DNA from: an uncultured Sutterellaceae bacterium
Lineage (GTDB): Bacteria; Pseudomonadota; Gammaproteobacteria; Burkholderiales; Burkholderiaceae_F
Assembly (NCBI GenBank): GCA_902797695.1
Contig: CADBTW010000090.1
Span: 1-48,840, forward strand
Direction of reading: 5' to 3'
Length of the DNA stretch: 48,840 bases
Positions 18,081-26,065 of this stretch are shown here, in pieces (the stretch's first letter is position 1; the number at the start of each line of letters is the position of its first letter). Below the pieces are notes generated by a model, which searched no databases, was not told the origin of the DNA, and saw nothing but the letters and a program-made list of their open reading frames with translations. Position numbers and translations under genes: made by a program.

Positions 18081-18506
18081 ATGAGAATCGGAGAACTTGC
18101 GAAGGCAACGGGCCTTCCCGTTGAAACCATTCGCTATTACGAGAAGGAAGGTCTAATCGATCCACCGACTCGTCTTGAGAACAATTACCGGGCGTACGGC
18201 GAGCGGCATCTCGACCGGCTCCAGTTCATCGCGCACTGCCGGAAGCTCGACATGAGCCTCGGGGAGATTCGCGAGCTTCTCAACTACGACTCGAGCAAGC
18301 CTGCCGAGGCGGCCCACATCCATGAGCTTCTCCATCGGCAGATCGACGAGGTCGATTCGCGGATCGCGCAGCTCTCGCGCCTGCGGGAGAAACTTCTCGA
18401 GCTTGAGAAGAGCTGCCGCGGCCACACTCTCGGCCAACGTTGCGGGATCATCGAGGAACTCTCGCTACCCGCGCGGGACGACGCTGGCAGTACGGCCTCC
18501 CGCTAA
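18081..18506 (+). CDS. MerR-family metal-responsive regulator (CadR/PbrR-like)
   Basis: 141 residues. The N-terminal winged helix-turn-helix (MRIGELAKATGLPVETIRYY) is standard for MerR. LQFIAHCRKLDMSL and the C-terminal loop Cys112-x8-Cys121-GIIEEL match the Cd/Pb branch. In that branch a third cysteine sits at about residue 77-79; by ungapped alignment from memory this position is Ala77 here, with His79 and His81 close by. It is divergent from the ATPase gene and should bind the operator at 18009-18039. No Shine-Dalgarno sequence is seen before the ATG, so translation may be leaderless or weak. It most likely senses Cd, Pb or Zn. Confidence 0.9.
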   Translation: MRIGELAKATGLPVETIRYYEKEGLIDPPTRLENNYRAYGERHLDRLQFIAHCRKLDMSLGEIRELLNYDSSKPAEAAHIHELLHRQIDEVDSRIAQLSRLREKLLELEKSCRGHTLGQRCGIIEELSLPARDDAGSTASR

Positions 18507-18547
18507 ACTTCCTTTCCCCGGGCTTCAATAACAGAAAAGGCTAGAGA

Positions 18548-19138
18548 ATGGTTCACTTTTCGCCGCTTCAGATCATTCTTGTCTCGGTGATCGCGCTTCT
18601 CGCGGTCTCCCTTCCCACGTGGGTGCTTTGGCTCGCGGGGAAGAAGGTGCCGCCCGCGCTCACCTGCGCCGGGCGCCGGAGCGGGTTCTCGGGATCCCTC
18701 GTCCTCTTCACGGCGACCCTTGTCTTCTTCTTCCTCTACTGGGTGATCTACACCGCGGTGGATGCGGCGCAGGCCTACCGGATTTTCCAGTTCTCGAGCG
18801 ACTACGCCTGGTGGCAGATCCTTTCGCCGATGGTTCCGGACGTTCTTTTCATCCTCTGCTTCGGCTACGTGATCGTCCGTCTCACGCTCGCGAGAAAGGC
18901 GAAGGTGGTCGGGGAGGCGATCGCTGCGGTCTGGGTCCTCGGGCCCGTTGCGTCGCTCGCCTCCTTCTTCCTCTACTTCACGAACGACCTCAACGTCCCA
19001 GGGCTTTTCTCTTCCGTGATCTATGCGGTTGCGGCGAGCTTCTACCTCGCGCTCTCAGACCGCGTGCAGCTCACCTACGGGACGAAGCGCGGGAGGAAAC
19101 TTCCGCCGCTCGCGATTCCGAAGAAGCAGGCGAACTGA
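18548..19138 (+). CDS. Five-helix membrane protein, related to the next gene
   Basis: 196 residues with about five hydrophobic segments (near 10-28, 48-70, 92-113, 122-144, 150-170). The C-terminus, YLALSDRVQLTYG, parallels YLFLSKRVRTVYG in the next gene, so the two appear to be tandem relatives. The ending and topology resemble the DUF2569 group (YdgK-like), an assignment made by eye. Function is unknown. It lies 41 bases after the MerR gene on the same strand and 34 bases before its paralogue. Confidence 0.7.
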   Translation: MVHFSPLQIILVSVIALLAVSLPTWVLWLAGKKVPPALTCAGRRSGFSGSLVLFTATLVFFFLYWVIYTAVDAAQAYRIFQFSSDYAWWQILSPMVPDVLFILCFGYVIVRLTLARKAKVVGEAIAAVWVLGPVASLASFFLYFTNDLNVPGLFSSVIYAVAASFYLALSDRVQLTYGTKRGRKLPPLAIPKKQAN

Positions 19139-19172
19139 CAAGCTGGCAGACTGAGGCGAGGAGAGAAAGACT

Positions 19173-19721
19173 ATGGCGGAATCATTCCAGGCGTGGCTCG
19201 GGGTCGCGATTCTCATCGGACTTCTCGCGATTCTCATCGCGAGCCTGAAGCGGAGCGCGGCGCAGGTTGATGCGGGGCGTGAGGACCTGAAGCCCTGGAA
19301 GGGAGGCGTTGCGGGTCTCTTTCTCGCCTTCCTCGCGCTCCTCGTCTTCATGGCGTTCCAGAACCTCGTGCTTCTCATCGTGATCCTTGTTTCGACAGGC
19401 GCGAGGCTCTACGGAATGGGAGGGATAGGGCTCCTCGCCCGCTACACACTCCCCGCGCTCTTCTCGGTTCTTTTCTATTCAGCCGCGATCTGGCTCCTCG
19501 TCTGGAAGCGGAAGCCGTGGGTGCCGAAGGCCGCGATCGTGCTCCTCTGGCTCGCGGGTCCCGTCGTTTCCATTCCGGCCTATGCGCTCTACGGGATGCA
19601 GCCAGGACCCGCCGACTTTGCGATTCCGTCCGGGGTCGCGCTCGTCGGAACGCTCTACCTCTTCCTCTCGAAGCGGGTCCGGACGGTCTACGGGCTCCCG
19701 ATGCCCGGGTGGAGGAAGTGA
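19173..19721 (+). CDS. Five-helix membrane protein, paralogue of preceding gene
   Basis: 182 residues with about five hydrophobic segments (near 5-24, 46-72, 80-106, 110-134, 145-165). It has a clear AGGAG ribosome-binding site. Its stop overlaps the next ATG (TGATG), so translation of the extended TadA is probably coupled to it. Similar C-terminal SKRVRTVYG ending to the preceding gene; possibly DUF2569-like. Function is not known. Confidence 0.7.
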   Translation: MAESFQAWLGVAILIGLLAILIASLKRSAAQVDAGREDLKPWKGGVAGLFLAFLALLVFMAFQNLVLLIVILVSTGARLYGMGGIGLLARYTLPALFSVLFYSAAIWLLVWKRKPWVPKAAIVLLWLAGPVVSIPAYALYGMQPGPADFAIPSGVALVGTLYLFLSKRVRTVYGLPMPGWRK

Positions 19722-20635
19722 TGGAAGGGCCGCTTCCGTACCCCGAGCGGGTGGAAAAGGCGGATGCAGAGCGTTTTCTTGAGCTTTCCATCCGGAAGGG
19801 GTGGCCAGTCGCGGCACTACGAATCGCACCCGCAGCGGACCGCCACGCGGTGCTCGCTGTCTCCGCGCTTTACGCGGCGGAAGCGGAAAAAGCGGGAAAG
19901 AGGGGCTCTGACGGCGTCGTGCGTTTTTTGGAAAACGCCGGGTCGTTCCTGAAGGGAACAGTGGACGACCTTCTCGCCCTTGCCCGGGAAACGGGTTGGA
20001 TTGACAGGGAGGGGCGCCTCAACGCGTTCGTTTCGCCTGGGTTGAGCACAGGGCGGGTGGAGGCGGAGATCGAATTCGCAGAGGTCCTCCGTTCGAAACG
20101 CAGGCTGGAAGCCCGCGCGGCGCTCCAGAAGAAAAACCGGGAAGTGAATTCGAAGCCTTCCGGAATTGTTCCGGAAGAGCCCGGTGACGAGGCCTTCATG
20201 CGGGAAGCGCTCTCCGAAGCGAAGCAGGCTGGGGAAGAGGGCGAAGTTCCGGTCGGAGCGGTCCTCGTGATGGGCGGAAAAATCATCGGTCGCGGACGGA
20301 ACGCGCCAATCCGCCTTCACGACCCTACGGCGCATGCCGAGATCCGGGCAATCCGGGAGGCGGCGGAGCGGCTCGGGAACTACCGGCTTGAAGGCTCGAC
20401 CCTCTACGTGACGCTCGAGCCCTGCCCGATGTGCACCGGGGCGATTGCCGAGGCCCGCGTGGAGCGGGTGGTGTTCGGCGCTTCGGATGAACGGAAGGGC
20501 GCGTTCGGAGGAGCGGTGAACCTCGGCTCGAGCCCGGCGGTCCGGCGGAGCATTCTCGTCACGAAGGGCGTGCTCGCCGAGGAGTCGCTCGTGCTTCTGA
20601 AAAAATTTTTCCGCTCGAAGCGGAAGGGAGATTAG
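19721..20635 (+). CDS. tadA: tRNA-specific adenosine deaminase with extra N-terminal region
   Basis: Converts adenosine to inosine at the wobble position (A34) of tRNA-Arg(ACG). The deaminase domain spans about residues 155-304, with HAE at 205-207 (zinc His and catalytic Glu) and PCPMC at 234-238 (zinc Cys pair), plus the TadA-type PVGAVLV and RNAPIRLHDPTAHAE. The first 150 residues are not part of TadA (normally about 150-170 residues in total); they are mostly helical, with a charged linker (RLEARAALQKKNR) before the domain, and I do not recognise them. The start at 19721 overlaps the previous stop. An internal ATG in FMREAL (residue 160) falls too late to be a full-length TadA start. LdcA follows after 2 bases. 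Confidence 0.88.
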   Translation: MEGPLPYPERVEKADAERFLELSIRKGWPVAALRIAPAADRHAVLAVSALYAAEAEKAGKRGSDGVVRFLENAGSFLKGTVDDLLALARETGWIDREGRLNAFVSPGLSTGRVEAEIEFAEVLRSKRRLEARAALQKKNREVNSKPSGIVPEEPGDEAFMREALSEAKQAGEEGEVPVGAVLVMGGKIIGRGRNAPIRLHDPTAHAEIRAIREAAERLGNYRLEGSTLYVTLEPCPMCTGAIAEARVERVVFGASDERKGAFGGAVNLGSSPAVRRSILVTKGVLAEESLVLLKKFFRSKRKGD

Positions 20636-20637
20636 CC

Positions 20638-21645
20638 ATGCAGGCGATCCAGCCGAGAGTGGCGCTCGTCACTCCAAGCCGCACGTACGTGATGCCTGAT
20701 GACGCTGGGAAACTCGACCTCGAGCGGTTAGAAGGGTGCGTCGAGGGGCTTGAGGCGCTCAGCTTCCGGGTGGTCCGGACTTCAGGCGGTTTCAGGAACC
20801 ACCGGCAGTTTGGCGGCACGGACGAGGAGCGGGCGGCGGAATTCAATTCCTTCCTCCTCGACCCCGGGATCGACCTCGTGCTCCCGGTGCGGGGCGGCTA
20901 CGGCATGGCGCGGATTCTCCCGAAGCTGCGCTTTCCTGAGATAGCTCTGAGAAAGCCCCTCGCGATGGGGTTCTCGGACTTCACCGCGTTCAACCTCGCG
21001 CTTTTCGCGAAGACCGGACTTCCTTCCTGGCAGGGCCCGATGGCGGGAGGCCTCGCCCCGGGCCATACGAGCCCTGTTTCGCAGCGGAATTTCCTCCGGG
21101 CGCTTTCGTCTGACACGTGGGATCTCGCCTGGGATCAGGCAGGCGAACCGATAAGCGCTGGCGTAAAGGGAACGCTTTGGGGCGGAAACCTCTCCATCCT
21201 CGTCTCGCTCCTCGGGACTCCGTACTTCCTGAAACCCGAACAGGTCCGGGGCGGCATCCTCTTCCTCGAGGACGTTGGGGAACCGCCGTACCGCATCGAC
21301 CGGATGCTGACGCAGCTTCTCGAGTCCGGTGTCCTCGGGCGTCAGGGCGCCGTGGTGCTCGGGGACTTTTCAGGCGTCGATCGGCATCTCCGGGGCGAGG
21401 GCGACCTGAGGTTCGGGGACGTTGTCAGCTACTTCAGGGCAAAGCTCTCCCACGCCGGGATTCCCGTTCTTGCCGGACTCCCGTTCGGGCACACGAAGGA
21501 ACTCACGGCGATTCCGTTCGGCGTGGAGGCGGAGCTTGAGGCAAGCTCTTCAGGTTCTGCCCGTCTCATTAGCGGCAGTGTTCCGGCGATTTCCCGCGGG
21601 CGAGAGGTGCTTGAAGCGGCGCTTTCCTCGATCGAGCGCGTCTGA
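20638..21645 (+). CDS. ldcA: Murein tetrapeptide LD-carboxypeptidase, S66 family
   Basis: Removes the terminal D-Ala from cytoplasmic murein tetrapeptides during cell-wall recycling. The 335 residues show the family order: DLVLPVRGGYGMARILPKL (oxyanion region), MGFSDFTAFN (the nucleophile Ser), WGGNLSILVSLLGTPY, GILFLEDVGEPPYRIDRML (catalytic Glu) and GLPFGHTKE (catalytic His). There is no signal peptide, consistent with a cytoplasmic LdcA. It sits 2 bases after tadA. An MccF-type immunity function is an alternative within the same family, less likely here. Confidence 0.9.
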   Translation: MQAIQPRVALVTPSRTYVMPDDAGKLDLERLEGCVEGLEALSFRVVRTSGGFRNHRQFGGTDEERAAEFNSFLLDPGIDLVLPVRGGYGMARILPKLRFPEIALRKPLAMGFSDFTAFNLALFAKTGLPSWQGPMAGGLAPGHTSPVSQRNFLRALSSDTWDLAWDQAGEPISAGVKGTLWGGNLSILVSLLGTPYFLKPEQVRGGILFLEDVGEPPYRIDRMLTQLLESGVLGRQGAVVLGDFSGVDRHLRGEGDLRFGDVVSYFRAKLSHAGIPVLAGLPFGHTKELTAIPFGVEAELEASSSGSARLISGSVPAISRGREVLEAALSSIERV

Positions 21646-21764
21646 GCCGCTATTGGGAACGGCTCCTGCTGGCGTCTTTTACCTTCAGGAGTGAAAATAA
21701 AAGAATTACCCAAGGGCGGGTTTTCCGCCCGCAACCGTGGCTATTTGCCACCAAAGGATCAGGT

Positions 21765-22862
21765 ATGAACTATCTCGTTGTCGGCTGCGGCATTTCCGGC
21801 GCCACCCTCGGGCGGCTTCTCGCGGAGAAGGGCCACAAGGTCACCATCATCGATTCCCGGGACGAGGTCGCCGGGAACTGCTACGACTACTTTGACGACG
21901 ACGGGATCGACGTCCACAAGTACGGCACGCATATCTTCCACACCGATATCGAACCTGTCTGGAAGTTCCTTTCCCGCTTTACGAAGTGGTATCCGTTCCA
22001 GCACCGGGTGCTCGCCCTGATCGATGGGCAGGAGGTGCCGCTTCCCTTCAACCTCAACTCGATCCACCAGGTGTTCCCTGAGAAGATGGCGGCGACCCTT
22101 GAGGAGAAGCTTCTCGAAAAGTTCGGCTTCAACCGCAAGGTGCCGATCCTCGAACTTCGGAAAACGGGCGACAAGGACCTGCAGTTCCTCGCGGACTACA
22201 TTTATGAAAAGGTCTTTCTCCACTACACGCTGAAGCAGTGGGGCATGAAGCCCGAGGACCTGGACCCTGCAGTCACGGGCCGCGTCCCGGTCTACGTCGG
22301 CCGCGACAACCGCTACTTCTACGCGAAGTACCAGGGGATTCCGCTCGAGGGCTACACGAAGCTCGTGAAGAAGATGCTCCGCCACGAGGGAATCAAGGTC
22401 CATCTGAAGACCCCGTTCACGAAGGAAATGGCCGAGCACTACGACCACGTCTTCTATACGGGCCCGATCGACGAGTACTTCGACTACAAGTACGGTGAAC
22501 TCCCCTACCGCAGCCTCCGGTTCGACTTCATCCGGTTCGACCGGCCATTTTTTCAGGACAACTCCGTCATCAACTATCCCTGCAACTACGACTTCACCCG
22601 TATCGGCGAGTACAAGTACTTCCTCGGCACGAAGTCGAAGCGGACCGTTGTTTCCTACGAGTACCCGCAGGCGTTCGTCCGCGGGGAGAACGAGCGCTAC
22701 TACCCGATCGTGAGGGACGAGAACATCGCGCTTTACAAGAAGTACCGCGAGGAAGCGGACCGCGAGGCGAAGGTGACGTTCTTTGGCCGTCTCGGTGACT
22801 ACAAGTACTACGACATCGACAAGTCGGTGAACCGCGCGATCGAGATCGCATCCCAGTACTAG
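21765..22862 (+). CDS. glf: UDP-galactopyranose mutase
   Basis: Flavoenzyme converting UDP-galactopyranose to UDP-galactofuranose for surface polysaccharide. It has 365 residues with the N-terminal FAD-binding motif (VVGCGISGATLGRLLAEKG), the KYGTHIFHTD segment, YTGPIDEYFDYKYGELPYRS, and the C-terminal RLGDYKYYDIDKSVNRAIEI typical of Glf. Start is well placed after AGGATC. The galE gene at the left end makes its substrate. The neighbouring GT2 gene is probably part of the same glycan pathway. Confidence 0.96.
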   Translation: MNYLVVGCGISGATLGRLLAEKGHKVTIIDSRDEVAGNCYDYFDDDGIDVHKYGTHIFHTDIEPVWKFLSRFTKWYPFQHRVLALIDGQEVPLPFNLNSIHQVFPEKMAATLEEKLLEKFGFNRKVPILELRKTGDKDLQFLADYIYEKVFLHYTLKQWGMKPEDLDPAVTGRVPVYVGRDNRYFYAKYQGIPLEGYTKLVKKMLRHEGIKVHLKTPFTKEMAEHYDHVFYTGPIDEYFDYKYGELPYRSLRFDFIRFDRPFFQDNSVINYPCNYDFTRIGEYKYFLGTKSKRTVVSYEYPQAFVRGENERYYPIVRDENIALYKKYREEADREAKVTFFGRLGDYKYYDIDKSVNRAIEIASQY

Positions 22863-22922
22863 CCGTCACGAGAGCAGGGATTCTGCTGCTCTGTTTCCCT
22901 ACGAGTCGAAGGAAAGACGCCA

Positions 22923-23684
22923 ATGAAAAAAGGCCTGACCGCGCTGATTCTCGCGAAAAACGAAGAGCGGAACATCGCTGACTGCGTGAAAAGCGTTGCC
23001 TTTGCCGACAAGATCATCGTCATCGATGACTTCAGTATCGACAAGACAAGGATCTTGGCTGAAAATGCGGGCGCGGTCGTTGTTCAGCATTCGCTTTCCG
23101 GGGACTGGGGGCAGCAGAGAAACTTCGCGATTTCGCTTGCTGAAACGGACTGGACCCTTTTCGTTGATGCTGACGAGCGGATTTCGAAGGAGCTTGCCGA
23201 AGAAATTACGTCCGTCATTTCGTCAGATAAAAAAGCAGCTTATCTGATCAAACGCGAAAATCGATTCCATAACAATCATGCAACCCATGGCGTTTTACGG
23301 CCAGATTTTGTGAAAAGGCTTTTCCCGACTGAGGGAACCCGTGTTGAAGGCAAGGTGCACGAAATGATCCTTTCTCCTTACCCGGAGAAAAAGCTTTCGG
23401 CACCGATGTACCACTACACGTATGACAATTGGGATCAGTACCTTGGAAAGCTGAATCACTATACGTCTCTCGCTGCGGTGAAATACGCAGACCAGCGTAA
23501 GAAGTGCTCGTTTTGGGGCGATGTGGTCCTACGACCAATCTGGGCCTTCTTCAAGGTCTATTTCTTCAACGGTGGTTTCCTTGACGGGAAAATGGGCTGG
23601 GTCCTGTCGGTAAACCACTATTTCTACACGTTCAACAAGTACGTGAAGCTCTACTACCTTTATAAGGACAAGGGAAAACTTTGA
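22923..23684 (+). CDS. GT2-family glycosyltransferase (WaaE/KdtX-like)
   Basis: 253-residue GT-A-fold enzyme expected to add a sugar, probably glucose, to LPS core or a related glycan at the cytoplasmic face. LTALILAKNEERNIADCVKS is the nucleotide-binding start, FVDADERIS carries the DxD metal site, and VEGKVHEMI and YHYTYDNWDQYLGKLNHYTS are WaaE-type. It is 60 bases after glf on the same strand. The sequence is visibly richer in A+T than its neighbours, as is common for polysaccharide genes. The acceptor is not known. Confidence 0.86.
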   Translation: MKKGLTALILAKNEERNIADCVKSVAFADKIIVIDDFSIDKTRILAENAGAVVVQHSLSGDWGQQRNFAISLAETDWTLFVDADERISKELAEEITSVISSDKKAAYLIKRENRFHNNHATHGVLRPDFVKRLFPTEGTRVEGKVHEMILSPYPEKKLSAPMYHYTYDNWDQYLGKLNHYTSLAAVKYADQRKKCSFWGDVVLRPIWAFFKVYFFNGGFLDGKMGWVLSVNHYFYTFNKYVKLYYLYKDKGKL

Positions 23685-23706
23685 ACTTGTCCTCGAGCCC
23701 CTCAGG

Positions 23707-24378
23707 TCAGAGCGTCACCTTGTAACCCGCGCGGTGCGCGGCGATCAGCGCTTCCGTGCGATTCCTCGCGCCGAACGCCCGGTAGATCGCGGAGACGTGC
23801 GTCTTCACGGTGCCTTCGGAGAGCCCTAGGTTCGTCCCGATCCGCTTGATCGGGTTCCCCTTCGCAAGTTCCTGGAGGACGTCGAGTTGCCGGGGAGTAA
23901 GCCGGGGAGCCGTGCCGTACCGCTCCTCGATCGCGGCGCCGGCGTCCAGGAAGAAGCCGCGCCGCTTGCTCTCCTCGATGATTTCGGACGGAAGATAGAC
24001 GCCCCCCTTCAGCACAAACCGAATCGCGGTGAGGAGGAGGTCGGTGTCGAGGGTTTTCGGAACGAACCCTGCGGCGCCGAGCGTAAGCGCCGAGACCATG
24101 CTCTCCCGGTCGGTGAGCCCCGAGAGGACGAGGATCTTGAGCGAAGGCTCCTCGCGCACGAATTCTTCGAGCAGGCTCGTCCCCACGACCCCTGGCATCG
24201 AGAGGTCGAGAACGAGGAGGTCGGCCGTGGAGGAGTTCCGGCTGACGAGGTTCCGCGCGTCGTCCACCGTGTTCGCGGTGAGGACGTCGGACCCGGGGTA
24301 TTCGGTCGCGAGTAGCATCGAGAGCGCTCCCGTGATGAGCGGCTGGTCGTCAACGACTAGGAAGCATTTCTTTTCCAT
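23707..24378 (-). CDS. LuxR/NarL-type response regulator, orphan
   Basis: 223 residues. Receiver domain about 1-120, with the VVDDQ acidic pocket, LLVLDLSMPG with the phospho-acceptor Asp, VLSGLT and GFVPKTL with the conserved Lys. The C-terminal helix-turn-helix covers about 158-215 (LTPRQLDVLQELAKG, IGTNLGLSEGTVKTHVSAIY). No histidine kinase is adjacent, so its partner must be elsewhere. It converges on the GT2 gene with a 22-base gap and is divergent from the next small gene. Target genes cannot be told from sequence. Confidence 0.92.
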   Translation of the reverse strand: MEKKCFLVVDDQPLITGALSMLLATEYPGSDVLTANTVDDARNLVSRNSSTADLLVLDLSMPGVVGTSLLEEFVREEPSLKILVLSGLTDRESMVSALTLGAAGFVPKTLDTDLLLTAIRFVLKGGVYLPSEIIEESKRRGFFLDAGAAIEERYGTAPRLTPRQLDVLQELAKGNPIKRIGTNLGLSEGTVKTHVSAIYRAFGARNRTEALIAAHRAGYKVTL

Positions 24379-24489
24379 CTCTCGAAGGGCCCTCCACGTG
24401 CCCGCCTCGGCCGGCCGGAACTTCCGCCGGGGAAAGTTTGTCTAAAATCTATCCCTGTTGCCCCGGATCTAACAAGAGGAATTTCCAAA

Positions 24490-24762
24490 GTGGCCCTGAA
24501 TCCAGCCCAGATCGCCCTTCTGATGGCGAGGCTTCCCGAAGCGAGCCAGCGGGCCATCGACTTCCTCGCGAAGACGAAGGGGAAGACCCCCGAGGAGGTC
24601 TTCCAGGAGTGCCTTCGCGAGTACATCGCGGGGCGGATCCCCCAGGTGGACGTGTCGGCGGCGCTCGACACGACGCACACTGTCATGTATAACGCCGGGT
24701 TCGCGTTCGGGCGGATCCGGAGCCTCGCCCGGGCCTGGCAGAAGAGCAGGGACGAAGACTAA
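24490..24762 (+). CDS. Small helical protein of unknown function
   Basis: 90 residues with a GTG start and an AAGAGGA ribosome-binding site. The sequence is mostly helical (PEEVFQECLREYIAGR, SLARAWQKSRDED) and has no cysteine pairs or membrane segment. I do not recognise it. It is divergent from the response regulator and has its own terminator right after the stop. A TAAAAT box at 24443-24448 may be its -10. Short, so moderate confidence that it is real. Confidence 0.6.
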   Translation: MALNPAQIALLMARLPEASQRAIDFLAKTKGKTPEEVFQECLREYIAGRIPQVDVSAALDTTHTVMYNAGFAFGRIRSLARAWQKSRDED

Positions 24763-24768
24763 AGATCG

Positions 24769-24798
24769 TTCAGGCTCCGAAACGGAGCCTGAAGCTTT
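24769..24798. terminator. Terminator between convergent genes
   Basis: An 11-bp perfect stem (TTCAGGCTCCG / CGGAGCCTGAA) with loop AAA, followed by GCTTTA on the plus strand. It separates two convergent genes and can serve both. Confidence 0.8.
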
Positions 24799-25429
24799 AT
24801 TCCGCCTTCTTCTCCGGCGCGTCCGGCACCGGTTCGCCCGAGAAGTCCATGTGGTTGAACGCTTCAGGGAGCTGGACCGAGTCGGAAGCCCCCGCCGCGA
24901 GCCGCGCGAACACGTCGATCATCCCGTCGAAGTCCGATTCGTTCACGGGTTCCTCGAACTTCTTCAGGAGTTGCTCGTAGGCCGCGAACTTGCTGTAGAC
25001 GTTCGAGAAGATCATGACGAAGTTCTGGAGCGCCGCGTCCACCGTTCCCTTCGCGAAGTCGGGGGTCTCTCCGTAGAGGTCCCCCGGGATCGCCTTCGCG
25101 AGCCAGTCGGCGACCGGCTTTCCGGCCCAGCCCGGCGCGACCTTCTCCCCGAAGTCCCCGCGGAGTAGCCCGAAGATGAGGAGGATCCCCTTATGCTCCT
25201 CGTCGAGGAGTCGGAGAAGCGCGTCGCTCGGCGCGGAAGGGGCGGGAGCTCCCTTCTTCTCCGCTTCGCGTGCGTCCCGCGCCATCATCGCGGCGCTTTC
25301 CCGCGCGATCATTGCCGGTAGCCTGAAGGCTTCCTTCAGGACGTAGGGATTCTTCAGGTCGATCGGCGTATGGGAGAGGAAGTCCCGCGCGAACCGGGTG
25401 ACCCGGTCAGGATTGCTTGCTGCTTGCAT
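24797..25429 (-). CDS. Conserved-looking protein of unknown function
   Basis: 210 residues, largely helical, no signal peptide or membrane segment and no motif I recognise. N-terminal segment RVTRFARDFLSHTPIDLKNP and a later LLRGDFGEKVAPGWAGKPVADWL are the most distinctive parts. Its start overlaps the end of the RDD gene by 23 bases, so the two are translationally coupled and likely act together, perhaps at the membrane. Ends at the bidirectional terminator. Confidence 0.7.
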   Translation of the reverse strand: MQAASNPDRVTRFARDFLSHTPIDLKNPYVLKEAFRLPAMIARESAAMMARDAREAEKKGAPAPSAPSDALLRLLDEEHKGILLIFGLLRGDFGEKVAPGWAGKPVADWLAKAIPGDLYGETPDFAKGTVDAALQNFVMIFSNVYSKFAAYEQLLKKFEEPVNESDFDGMIDVFARLAAGASDSVQLPEAFNHMDFSGEPVPDAPEKKAE

Positions 25430-25943
25430 TGATCATTTCCTTTGCAATGGATTCTGGAGCGGCTTTTGTTTCGAGCCCGATCACCTTCGTCTCCGCCTTC
25501 GCGTCCCAGGGCTGGAACGGGCGCCTCTTCGACCAGAGCCAGGCGAACGGAAGGAGGAACGGGTAGAGGAAGTAGTAGTAGAGCGCGTTGCTCAGCGTGA
25601 GGCGGCTCCGCTGGTAGATCTGGAGGAACGAGAGCCTGCCGCCTGTTTCCTTATCAACCACGCGAAGCTTCATCAGGAGTTTCCCCGGGGTCGCGCCGAA
25701 AAAGAAGAGGAAGAGCGACTCGTAGGTCATGTGGATGATCCCGATCACGGCGACCGTGCAGACGATCCAAATCACCGAGGCCCCCTGGTCGCTCGCGATC
25801 TTCCCGAGCGCGTCGAGGTAATTGTAGGAGGCGACATACACCACGGTTCCCATGGGGAACCCGCAGAGGAAGACGAGAAGGGAGTCGATTCCCCGCGCGA
25901 TCGTGCGGCGGCGGAAAAGGGGATCGTAAGGAGGGTTTGCCAT
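25407..25943 (-). CDS. RDD-family membrane protein
   Basis: 178 residues with about three membrane segments. RRTIARGIDSLLVFLCGFP near the start contains the Arg-Asp of the RDD domain, and FGATPGKLLMKLRVVDKETG is the second signature. The C-terminal 45 residues are soluble. Function of the family is unclear; transport or membrane-stress roles have been proposed for some members. It is the first gene of a two-gene unit with the helical protein downstream. Confidence 0.85.
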   Translation of the reverse strand: MANPPYDPLFRRRTIARGIDSLLVFLCGFPMGTVVYVASYNYLDALGKIASDQGASVIWIVCTVAVIGIIHMTYESLFLFFFGATPGKLLMKLRVVDKETGGRLSFLQIYQRSRLTLSNALYYYFLYPFLLPFAWLWSKRRPFQPWDAKAETKVIGLETKAAPESIAKEMINASSKQS

Positions 25944-26010
25944 TGTCCGGTTCGAAGTTCTGAAAATTGGGGCGGGAGAGGGCTCATCGTCCTTCCCGCA
26001 TGCGAAAGGA

Positions 26011-26034
26011 GCCTTCGCCGTTCCCGCCGAAGGC
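26011..26034 (-). terminator. Possible terminator after hypE
   Basis: Stem GCCTTCG / CGAAGGC (7 bp, 10-base loop) 32 bases past the hypE stop. On the minus strand it is followed by TCCTTTCG, which is only a weak U-run. Confidence 0.4.
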
Positions 26035-26065
26035 CCCTGTTCCGGAGATCCGCTGTTCCTGGAAA

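Noticed and set aside
21714-21730. GGGCGG/CCGCCC hairpin before glf as a terminator.
   Set aside because: Short 6-bp stem without a T-run in the plus direction; more likely part of the glf leader.
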